A DNA stretch of 19,155 nucleotides from DATLFP01 sp035540955 (GTDB lineage Bacteria > Actinomycetota > Acidimicrobiia > Acidimicrobiales > CADCSY01): positions 1-19,155 of the forward strand of contig DATLFP010000250.1 of NCBI GenBank assembly GCA_035540955.1, in the 5' to 3' direction. The notes beneath the pieces are model-generated. The model did no database searches and was not told the origin of the DNA. It saw only the letters and a list, made by a program, of their open reading frames with translations. The position numbers and the translations under genes were made by a program. Positions 13,214-18,704 of the stretch are shown in pieces; the first letter of the stretch is position 1; the number at the start of each line of letters is the position of its first letter.

Positions 13214-14590
13214 GTGACCGCCGCCGTTGCGTACTGCCGGATCTCCAAGGACGACCGGGGCGAGGCCCTGGGCGTCGACCGCCAAGAGCGCCTGTGCCGC
13301 AAGCTCGCCAAGGACCGCGGGCTCGACATCGTCGAGGTGCTCGTCGACAACGACACGAGCGCCTTTCGATCCAAGTCCCGCCGGCCCGCCTTCGACCGCC
13401 TCGTCGGCATGCTCGGCGACGGGTCCGTCGGCGCGGTGGTCGCCTACCACGCCGACCGCCTCTACCGCCGAACCGGTGACCTCGAGCGCCTGGTCGGAGT
13501 GATCGAGTCGACCAAGGTGCAGGTTCACACCGTCGCCTCCGGGAACGTCGACCTCACCAACGCGTCGGGCAGGATGATCGCTCGCATGCTCGGCGCGGCG
13601 GCGCAGGGGGAGTCGGAGCGGATGGGGGAGCGGATCAGGGCGAAGCACGACGAGCTCGCCGCCGCGGGGAAGCACCCCGGCGGCCGACCGCCCTACGGGT
13701 ACTCGAAGGGCTACGTCGTCGACCAGGCCGAGGCCGAGGCCGTCCGGTGGATGGCCCAGCGCGTGCTCGAAGGCTCGTCCCTGCTCCGTGTCGCCCGGGA
13801 CCTCGACGACCGTGGGGTCACGACGCGTGAGGGTCGCCCGTGGCACCACTCCTCGGTGCGGGCCACGCTCGTCAACCCGGCGGTGGCCGGGCTCCGGGTC
13901 CACCGCCGCGAGGTGGCCGGCCCCGGCGCCTGGGACCCGATCCTCGACCGCCAGACCTGGGAGGCCGTGCGCGCCGTCCTCGCCGACCCTGCGCGGAAGC
14001 GGACGCGTCCGGCTCGCAAGTTCGTCCTCGCCGGTCTGGTCGAGAACCCCAACGGCGACCGCATGAACGGCGCCACCGTCGGTGATCGCCGCGTCTACGC
14101 GACGCGCGTCGTGCAGGGGCGTCCCCGGCCCCGGCCGGCGCTGTCGATCGGGGCGGACGAGCTCGAGGATCTGATCGTCGGCATGGTGCTCACCGCCGTC
14201 GACGAAGCGGACCTCCCGACGCCGGATCAGGCCCCCGACATCGACGTGACCGCCATCGAGGCCGAGATGGCCGAGCTTGCCGATCTGCGAGGCCGAGGCG
14301 AGATCACGATGCAGGAGTGGCTCGCCGCTCGTGGGCCGCTCCTCGAGCGCCTACAGGCCGCGTCCATCGCCGCCCGGCAGACCAAGCGGCACAGCGCCAC
14401 CGTGAAGCTCCTGGCCAAGAAGGGCGCCGTGCGAAAGGCGTGGCCGGACCTCGACTTCGACACGCGACGCGAGGTCATCACCGCCCTGATCGAGCGCGTC
14501 GTGATCGCTCCCGCCACCCGCGGCAAGTGGACACCGATCGAGGACCGGATCTCGCCCGAGCATGGGGGAGGCGTCCAGTGGAAGGCGTGA
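13214..14590 (+). CDS. Large serine integrase with cysteine-free zinc-ribbon region
   Basis: A 458-aa site-specific recombinase. The N-terminal resolvase domain (1-145) has AYCRISKDDRGEALGVDRQ with catalytic Ser11 and Arg9, and YHADRLYRR around Arg82. A recombinase domain spans about 160-270 (GGRPPYGY, then LVNPAVAGLRVHRRE), and a coiled-coil segment (about 345-395) interrupts the last DNA-binding part as in phage integrases. The usual zinc ribbon should lie at about 270-315, but FVLAGLVENPNGDRMNGATVGDRRVYATRV has no Cys; the only cysteines of the protein are Cys8 and Cys28. GTG 13214 is chosen from the TAGAGT box 7 nt upstream and the VAYCR start strand. It probably integrates and, with an unidentified directionality factor, excises the element next to yebC. 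Confidence 0.93.
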   Translation: MTAAVAYCRISKDDRGEALGVDRQERLCRKLAKDRGLDIVEVLVDNDTSAFRSKSRRPAFDRLVGMLGDGSVGAVVAYHADRLYRRTGDLERLVGVIESTKVQVHTVASGNVDLTNASGRMIARMLGAAAQGESERMGERIRAKHDELAAAGKHPGGRPPYGYSKGYVVDQAEAEAVRWMAQRVLEGSSLLRVARDLDDRGVTTREGRPWHHSSVRATLVNPAVAGLRVHRREVAGPGAWDPILDRQTWEAVRAVLADPARKRTRPARKFVLAGLVENPNGDRMNGATVGDRRVYATRVVQGRPRPRPALSIGADELEDLIVGMVLTAVDEADLPTPDQAPDIDVTAIEAEMAELADLRGRGEITMQEWLAARGPLLERLQAASIAARQTKRHSATVKLLAKKGAVRKAWPDLDFDTRREVITALIERVVIAPATRGKWTPIEDRISPEHGGGVQWKA

Positions 14591-14931
14591 CCCCGATCAC
14601 CGTCCGGTGTGGCTCCTGTGGCGCGGTGGTCGGCATCACCGAGCCGGACCCCAGCGGGGATGGCGAGGTGTTCACCACCCCGCGTCACCCTGCGCCGCGT
14701 CCGCGTCGCGCGTCGAGCCGGACCCGGGCACCGCTACCCCTGAACCTCATGTTGCCTGTCGCCGGGGTCAACGCCGCCGCCTTCCGCGGCTGGGCCCGGC
14801 CCGTTCCGTGTCCCTCGGCCCGATGCTCGTCGCGGTACGCGCTCGACGAGATCGTCCGTCGGATCAACGAGGCGAGGCGTCGAGGCGTGACGTCGATCAA
14901 GATCCACCGCACGAGCGACACGAACGTCTAA
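14578..14931 (+). CDS. Small four-cysteine (zinc-ribbon-like) protein of unknown function
   Basis: A 117-aa protein with Cys11-x2-Cys14 (VRCGSCGA) and Cys78-x4-Cys83 (PCPSARC), a likely Cys4 zinc site, split by a Pro/Arg-rich stretch (36-55). The C-terminal third (SSRYALDEIVRRINEARRRGVTSIKIH) looks helical then beta. GTG 14578 is favoured by GGAGG 6 nt upstream at 14567-14571; GTG 14587 would instead give a 4-base overlap with the integrase stop. Either way it is coupled to the integrase. I recognise no family. Its place directly behind an integrase that lacks zinc cysteines makes an accessory role in recombination (for example a directionality factor) worth considering, but nothing in the sequence proves it. 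Confidence 0.65.
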   Translation: MEGVTPITVRCGSCGAVVGITEPDPSGDGEVFTTPRHPAPRPRRASSRTRAPLPLNLMLPVAGVNAAAFRGWARPVPCPSARCSSRYALDEIVRRINEARRRGVTSIKIHRTSDTNV

Positions 14932-14937
14932 CGTTTG
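14921..14937 (+). promoter_or_regulatory. Inverted repeat with embedded -10 box
   Basis: CGAACGT, CTA, ACGTTTG: 7-bp arms with one mismatch, inner 5 bp perfect (AACGT/ACGTT). TAACGT at 14929-14934 inside it fits a -10 box, so a protein on the repeat would block it. It overlaps the stop of the Cys4 gene and lies about 105 bp before the XRE gene. Confidence 0.35.
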
Positions 14938-15020
14938 CGCTAACCGATTGGGCCTGAGCGACCCCACTCCCGCAATGGGCACCGGGGACGCCAGAAGCGA
15001 GACGCCGGAGATGGGCTACG

Positions 15021-15040
15021 GCGCACACCGAGAGGTGCGC
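15021..15040 (+). promoter_or_regulatory. Hairpin or operator enclosing the XRE gene Shine-Dalgarno
   Basis: GCGCAC (15021-15026) and GTGCGC (15035-15040) are perfect inverses; the 8-nt loop holds most of the Shine-Dalgarno GAGAGG (15030-15035) of the gene starting at 15043. It can act as an RNA hairpin masking the ribosome site or as a DNA operator for autoregulation. Confidence 0.45.
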
Positions 15041-15042
15041 GC

Positions 15043-15255
15043 ATGCCCCATCCGCTCAAGGTCGCCATCGCCATCGATGGCCGTCCCGTCTACCAAGTGG
15101 CCGGCGCCGCGGGGATCAACCCCTCGGCCGTCAGCAAGATCATGGCCGGGAAGCTCGACCCGACCGAGCCGGTCAAGCAACGGCTCGCCGAGGTGCTCGG
15201 TCGCCCGGTCGAAGAGCTCTTCCCCAAGGATGACCTCGTCGGCGGTGGACGATGA
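15043..15255 (+). CDS. Small XRE-family helix-turn-helix regulator
   Basis: A 70-aa protein that is almost entirely one Cro/C1-type HTH domain: PVYQVAGAAGINPSAVSKIMAGKLDPTEPVKQRLAEVLGRPVEELF (15-60), with INPSAVSKIMAG as recognition helix. GAGAGG 7 nt before ATG 15043 is a good ribosome site. As the first clear regulator after the integrase, it is probably the element's repressor, a Cro-like switch or possibly an excisionase-type protein; it is too short to carry an autoproteolytic domain, so induction would not be by RecA-type self-cleavage. Its stop overlaps the next start (ATGA), and it heads the coupled operon that leads to the replication genes. Inverted repeats at 14921 and 15021 are candidate targets. 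Confidence 0.85.
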   Translation: MPHPLKVAIAIDGRPVYQVAGAAGINPSAVSKIMAGKLDPTEPVKQRLAEVLGRPVEELFPKDDLVGGGR

Positions 15256-15401
15256 CCGCCGAGGAGCTCGTCGAGTTGGTCGCCCGATCCCGGGCGGACC
15301 AGGGTCTGCCCGCCACCGTCACTGATCCGGTCGCGCTCGAGGCCGTCGCGGTGGCGCTCGCCACCACCCCGATCGGAGGTGGCGCCGATGCCGTCGCGTA
15401 G
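15252..15401 (+). CDS. 49-aa hypothetical protein
   Basis: MTAEELVELVARSRADQGLP then TVTDPVALEAVAVALATTPIGG: two short helical segments around a Pro turn. The ATG lies inside the stop of the XRE gene (ATGA overlap) and its own 3' end overlaps the next gene by 14 bp, so its existence rests on tight coupling and on codon pattern like its neighbours. No family is recognised. Confidence 0.6.
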   Translation: MTAEELVELVARSRADQGLPATVTDPVALEAVAVALATTPIGGGADAVA

Positions 15402-15684
15402 GCCCGAACGCGAGCGAACGCCGGGGGCGACCGGCGTTCGCGGTGAATCTGCGGGGGCGCGGACTCAGAGGTCAGCGTACCCGCACCGCTTTCGCTACCC
15501 GGGGGAGCCCGTGCCGCTCTGGCGGCTGCTCAGCGACCAGCGGATGCGGAACCGTCCCGAGGAGCACGTCGCCCGCGCCGTGTGGGAGGCGTTCGTCGGA
15601 GATCGAGACGTCGAGGCCGCGCTTGGCGAGCTGGTGATGCTCGTCACCGACGCGGCCCGGTCCCGGGGTCGGAGGTCGGCATGA
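15388..15684 (+). CDS. 98-aa hypothetical protein
   Basis: A basic, probably disordered N-terminus (PSRRPERERTPGATGVRGESAG) is followed by YPHRFRYPGEPVPLWRLLSDQRMRNRPEEHVARAVWEAFVGDRDVEAALGELVMLV, which looks helical. GGAGG 8 nt before ATG 15388 supports this start over the upstream GTG at 15379. The stop overlaps the TopoVI-A-like gene (ATGA). I do not recognise the family; its invariant-looking coupling to that gene makes it a possible partner protein. Confidence 0.65.
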   Translation: MPSRRPERERTPGATGVRGESAGARTQRSAYPHRFRYPGEPVPLWRLLSDQRMRNRPEEHVARAVWEAFVGDRDVEAALGELVMLVTDAARSRGRRSA

Positions 15685-16487
15685 GTCGCGTCGATTGGGG
15701 ACACGTCCTGGTCGAGGCCGCCGAGATCGTCGACGGGTACGACACCGGGGTCACGCTGCGCCAGCTCTTCTACCGCCTGGTGGCCGCTGAGATCCTCCCG
15801 AACACCACCAGCGCCTACAAGGGCTTGTCGTCCAAGACGGCCGAGGCCCGCCGCGCCGGCACCTTCCCCGACCTGATCGACCGGGGCCGCGAGATCCATC
15901 GGCCCGGTTCGTTCGCTTCGCCCGAGGCCGCGCTGGAGTGGCTCGCCCGCCGGTACCGCCGCGACCGGACCGAGGGTCAGGAGTGGTCGGTCTACATCGG
16001 GGTCGAGAAGGCCGGGCTCGTGATGCAGCTCGAAGCGTGGTTCGGCGACCTCGGCATCCCGATCGTCGCCCTCGGCGGGTACAGCAGCCAGACCTACGTC
16101 GACGAGGTCAGCGAGGACGTATCCGAGCAGGGCCGGCCCGCCGTCCTGCTGTACGGCGGTGACTTCGATCCTTCGGGCGAGGACATCGACCGCGACTTCG
16201 TCGAGCGCACCGGCTGCTTCGACAAGGTCGTCAGGGTCGCTCTCACCGCCGATCAGGTCACCGCCTACGACCTGCCCCCGGCGATGGGGAAGGCCACTGA
16301 CAGCCGCTCAGGGGCGTTCGTGGCCCGCCATGGCCGGCTCGTGCAGGTCGAGCTCGACGCACTCGCGCCCGACACGCTCGAGGAGCTGTACCGGGACGCC
16401 ATCGAACCGTTCTGGGACGTGTCCGCCTACGAGCGGTCAGTCGAACGTGAGCAGGCCGAGCGCGCCTGGTTGCAGGAGCGCCGATGA
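15681..16487 (+). CDS. Orphan Spo11/topoisomerase VI subunit A-like protein with TOPRIM domain
   Basis: A 268-aa protein resembling the A subunit of type IIB topoisomerases. The N-terminal part has VTLRQLFYRLVAAEILPNT (24-42), which aligns with the Spo11/TopoVI-A block around the catalytic tyrosine, so Tyr31 is the candidate nucleophile. A TOPRIM domain follows: VEKAGL with Glu109, a conserved RGYSS-like LGGYSSQTY, and LLYGGDFDPSGEDIDRDFVERTG with Asp161 and Asp163 as Mg ligands; VELDALAPDTLEELYRDAIEPF near the end is a further family block. It is shorter than full TopoVI-A, and no GHKL-ATPase B subunit is encoded nearby. Orphan short A-like proteins (termed Mini-A) are known from mobile elements, with undefined activity. 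It is coupled by ATGA to genes on both sides, including a RepA-like ATPase, suggesting a role in element DNA replication, resolution or nicking. Confidence 0.85.
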   Translation: MSRVDWGHVLVEAAEIVDGYDTGVTLRQLFYRLVAAEILPNTTSAYKGLSSKTAEARRAGTFPDLIDRGREIHRPGSFASPEAALEWLARRYRRDRTEGQEWSVYIGVEKAGLVMQLEAWFGDLGIPIVALGGYSSQTYVDEVSEDVSEQGRPAVLLYGGDFDPSGEDIDRDFVERTGCFDKVVRVALTADQVTAYDLPPAMGKATDSRSGAFVARHGRLVQVELDALAPDTLEELYRDAIEPFWDVSAYERSVEREQAERAWLQERR

Positions 16488-17671
16488 CCGCCGTCGTCGA
16501 GTCGTGCGCCGAGTGCGGAGATCCGGTCCGCCTCTCCCATCCGCGGCCGGGCCCGTACCTGTGTGACCGGCACGTCGTGGAGGGTCCCGCCTTCTTCGTC
16601 GACTGGCCGGCGTTCTGGGAGCGTGACCGGGCCGAGGCCGAGTGGATCGTCCCCGATGTCCTCGCGCGCGGTCGTGGGCACTCGATCTACGCCGCCCGGA
16701 AGGAAGGCAAGTCGCTCCTCACCCTCGCGTTGGTCGCCGCCTCGGTGAGCGAGAGCACCGACGTGATCGGCATCTACCTCGACTACGAGATGGGCGAGGA
16801 CGACCTGCACGAGCGCCTGTCGGAGATGGGCTACGGCCCCGAGTCGGACCTGTCCCGGTTGCAGTACGCGCTCCTGCCGGCGCTCCCGCCGCTCGACACG
16901 AAGGCCGGCGCCGAGGTGCTCATGTCGACGATCGACGCGGTGCAGGATCGGCACCCGGGCTGTCACCCGGTGGTCATCATCGACACGACCAGCCGGGCGG
17001 TGTCCGGCGACGAGAACAGCGCCGACACGATCCGCGCCTTCTACCGGCACACCGGACTGGCGCTCAAGCAGCGCGGCGCCACCTGGGCCCGGCTCGACCA
17101 CGCCGGGAAGGATGCCGACAAGGGCCAGCGCGGCTCCTCGGCGAAGGGCGATGACGTCGATGTCGTGTGGCGCCTGCGCCGCACCGAGGACGGCGTCAAG
17201 CTCACCCGGGAGCTGTCCCGCATGAACTGGGTCCCGGCCGAGGTCACGTTCCACCAGTCGGAGATGCCGTTGCGGTTCGTCCGCACGAGCGGCGGATGGC
17301 CCGCCGGCACGGCCGAGGTGGCGCGCCTCCTCGACGAGCTCGAGGTCGCGGTCGAGGCCAGCACCCGCGCCGCGTTCAGGACGCTCAGCGAGGCCGGCGA
17401 AGGGCGCCGGGCCGAGATCGTCAGGGCCGCGATGAAGTACCGGAAGCACCCCGAATACACCCGGGACCCACCCCGGGACCCACCTCGCGGCGAGGTCTGG
17501 GACCCACCCCCGGACCCACACCCCGGAAATGGGTCCTCACCAGCACCGGACCCACCCTGGGACCCAGCCGGACCCACTTCCGCAGGCAAAGGGGCCGTGT
17601 GGGGGTCCCGTAAGGGGACCCACCCCGGCCCGCCCACCTGGGACGACCTCGAGCGAGCTGAGAACCGATGA
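16484..17671 (+). CDS. RepA/AAA_25-type RecA-fold ATPase with N-terminal zinc finger
   Basis: A 395-aa P-loop ATPase, probably the element's replication helicase or initiator-type ATPase. An N-terminal zinc-finger-like cluster (Cys8, Cys11, Cys27, His30) precedes the ATPase core. Walker A is YAARKEGKSLL (Lys76, Ser77), Walker B is PVVIIDTTSR (Asp167), and LDYEMGEDDLHERL and LDHAGKDADKGQRGSSAKGDDVDVVWRL are typical of plasmid RepA-like (AAA_25) hexameric helicases. After about residue 325 the protein becomes a Pro/Asp-rich low-complexity tail whose codons carry the GGACCCA repeat array. ATG 16484 overlaps the preceding stop (ATGA). No primase domain is visible, so the host or a later gene would have to supply priming. 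Confidence 0.85.
   Translation: MTAVVESCAECGDPVRLSHPRPGPYLCDRHVVEGPAFFVDWPAFWERDRAEAEWIVPDVLARGRGHSIYAARKEGKSLLTLALVAASVSESTDVIGIYLDYEMGEDDLHERLSEMGYGPESDLSRLQYALLPALPPLDTKAGAEVLMSTIDAVQDRHPGCHPVVIIDTTSRAVSGDENSADTIRAFYRHTGLALKQRGATWARLDHAGKDADKGQRGSSAKGDDVDVVWRLRRTEDGVKLTRELSRMNWVPAEVTFHQSEMPLRFVRTSGGWPAGTAEVARLLDELEVAVEASTRAAFRTLSEAGEGRRAEIVRAAMKYRKHPEYTRDPPRDPPRGEVWDPPPDPHPGNGSSPAPDPPWDPAGPTSAGKGAVWGSRKGTHPGPPTWDDLERAENR
17464..17622. repeat. Iteron-like array of GGACCCA motifs
   Basis: GGACCCA starts at 17464, 17476, 17500, 17512, 17548, 17560, 17570 and 17616 on the plus strand; inverse copies are TGGGTCC at 17530 and the one-mismatch GGGGTCC at 17602. Spacings of 12, 24, 12, 36 and 12 give way to 10 and then 46. 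The motif is read in three different codon phases (Asp-Pro, Gly-Pro-Thr, Gly-Thr-His) and on both strands, so selection appears to act on DNA rather than on protein. Its place in the 3' end of a replication ATPase gene fits an origin or initiator-binding site. Confidence 0.6.
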
Positions 17672-17685
17672 AGGAGAACGCCGCC

Positions 17686-17901
17686 ATGAAGGCGCGCCGC
17701 ATCCTCGGCGAAGGCCGAGTCGTGATCGAGCACCTCAACCGCCACGAGGTCACCGCAACCGTCAGAGGCGACGGACACCGCTACGTCGTCACCTGGCGAC
17801 CCAGCACCGGCTGGACGTGTCCGTGTGAAGCACGAGGACGATGCAGTCACCTGCTCGCCGTCGGTCTCGTCGTCGCCGTCGACATCGAGGAGGAGCGATG
17901 A
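17686..17901 (+). CDS. SWIM zinc-finger miniprotein
   Basis: A 71-aa protein ending in a SWIM-type motif: Cys45-x-Cys47-x5-Cys53-x-His55 in WTCPCEARGRCSHLLAVGLVV, preceded by a beta-rich part (VTATVRGDGHRYVVTWRPSTG). SWIM domains bind DNA or proteins and occur in SWI2/SNF2 helicases, transposases and Rad51-paralogue partners. AAGGAG at 17671-17676 supports ATG 17686; ATG 17668, overlapping the ATPase stop, would add six residues. The gene directly follows the ATPase, so it could be a loading or accessory factor for it or for the TopoVI-A-like protein; that is inference from position. Confidence 0.75.
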   Translation: MKARRILGEGRVVIEHLNRHEVTATVRGDGHRYVVTWRPSTGWTCPCEARGRCSHLLAVGLVVAVDIEEER

Positions 17902-18186
17902 CCAACAGGACCCGCCCGGGCCGGGGGGACGGGCCGTGACGGAACCCCACCGACCGGCCCGCAGACGCCGCCCTCTTCGTCTCTCTCTAACCCCCGCGGG
18001 GGGGGACGGGCCGCGACGGGCGAGCTGGCAGCACCCCGGAAGAGCCGCTTCTTCCATTTCCCCCCCCGGGAAATTTCCACATCTGGCCCCCCAATTTCCG
18101 AACACACAACACGAAGAGAGCGGGGTCTTCCGGGCATCGCCGCCGTTCCCGTCGCCACCCCGTCCCCCACCCTCGAAGGAGCACTC
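17902..18186. other. Non-coding, palindrome- and homopolymer-rich spacer
   Basis: No convincing gene is present. The open frame across it translates to a Pro/Arg/Ser low-complexity chain. Features seen: CCCCCGCGGGGG palindrome (17991-18002), GGAAATTTCC perfect palindrome (18069-18078), ATTTCC three times (18056, 18073 and 18094), and a relatively A/C-rich stretch of low GC (18071-18120). It follows the replication genes and could hold an origin, operator or terminator. AAGGAG at 18176 serves the next gene. A 13-codon frame from ATG 17898 is too short to support. Confidence 0.5.
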
Positions 18187-18468
18187 ATGAGCGATGACTT
18201 CCCCGACCTGGCCGAGATCGTCGACGAGCTGGACTGGTCGCGGCTCCCGGCGATCCTGCGGGCGGTGCTGTCCGGCCAGGACGACGCGGTCCTCGACGCG
18301 TTCGTGGCGGGCGAGCTGGCGGGCGCGGTGACGGTGGAGCCGTTCGACGCCGAGGGGTATGCGACGGTCCTGCTTCACGGTTCGCCGATCGGGTCGTTCC
18401 ACTACGGCAGGTTGTGGCGCGAGTTTCCGCTCGACTTGGCGAACGACCCGCCTCGGCGGTTCGAGTGA
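18187..18468 (+). CDS. 93-aa acidic hypothetical protein
   Basis: MSDDFPDLAEIVDELDWSRLPAILRAVLSGQDDAVLDAFVAGELAG is acidic and helical; the second half (VTVEPFDAEGYATVLLHGSPIGSFHYGRLWREFPLDL) looks like beta strands. AAGGAG 5 nt before ATG 18187 is a strong ribosome site. No cysteines, membrane segments or known motifs are visible. It stands alone between a non-coding spacer and the capsid gene, and I do not recognise it. Confidence 0.7.
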   Translation: MSDDFPDLAEIVDELDWSRLPAILRAVLSGQDDAVLDAFVAGELAGAVTVEPFDAEGYATVLLHGSPIGSFHYGRLWREFPLDLANDPPRRFE

Positions 18469-18489
18469 CCGGTCCTCGGTTGCGGTCAC
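18465..18489 (+). terminator. 7-bp inverted repeat at the end of the 93-aa gene
   Basis: GTGACCG (18465-18471) and CGGTCAC (18483-18489) are perfect inverses with an 11-nt loop and include the stop codon. There is no U-tract. It may end the early transcript or be an operator for the TACGAT -10-like box at 18500-18505 just downstream. Confidence 0.35.
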
Positions 18490-18503
18490 AGTGCGGCGGT
18501 ACG

Positions 18504-18704
18504 ATGGTGGCAGCCCCATCGGATGCGTCTGTCGGCGCTCTCGTCCGGCTGGTGTCCTGGGAGACCACGGCATCACCCGGCGACCGCCCTCAAGAACGGC
18601 AGGCAGCACCCACCCCGGCCTGGCAGGCCACGTCGGGAGGCACGAGGCGACTTCACCCTCTGCGCGTCGACGACGCGCCCCTCCCGATCGGAGATCACCG
18701 ATGA
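18504..18704 (+). CDS. Possible 66-aa coupled ORF before the capsid gene
   Basis: An open frame from ATG 18504 ends in an ATGA overlap with the capsid gene start at 18701, the same coupling used elsewhere in the element. The product (VAAPSDASVGALVRLVSWETTASPG then Arg/Gln/Pro-rich) has no recognisable domain, its ATG lies within a candidate -10 box, and no ribosome site is evident. Apart from this frame and the box, the 18469-18700 stretch holds nothing I can identify. Confidence 0.25.
   Translation: MVAAPSDASVGALVRLVSWETTASPGDRPQERQAAPTPAWQATSGGTRRLHPLRVDDAPLPIGDHR

Noticed and set aside
13100..13220. tRNA gene as integration target
   Set aside because: No cloverleaf or CCA-type 3' end is visible at the junction; the host side is the intact yebC coding sequence.
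15681..16487. JetD of a Wadjet defence system
   Set aside because: The TOPRIM/TopoVI-A resemblance is shared, but no JetA, JetB or JetC (condensin-like) genes are nearby and the protein is shorter than JetD usually is.
17825..18190. 121-codon frame overlapping the SWIM gene and spacer
   Set aside because: It starts within the SWIM gene out of frame and translates to Pro/Arg/Ser low-complexity sequence.
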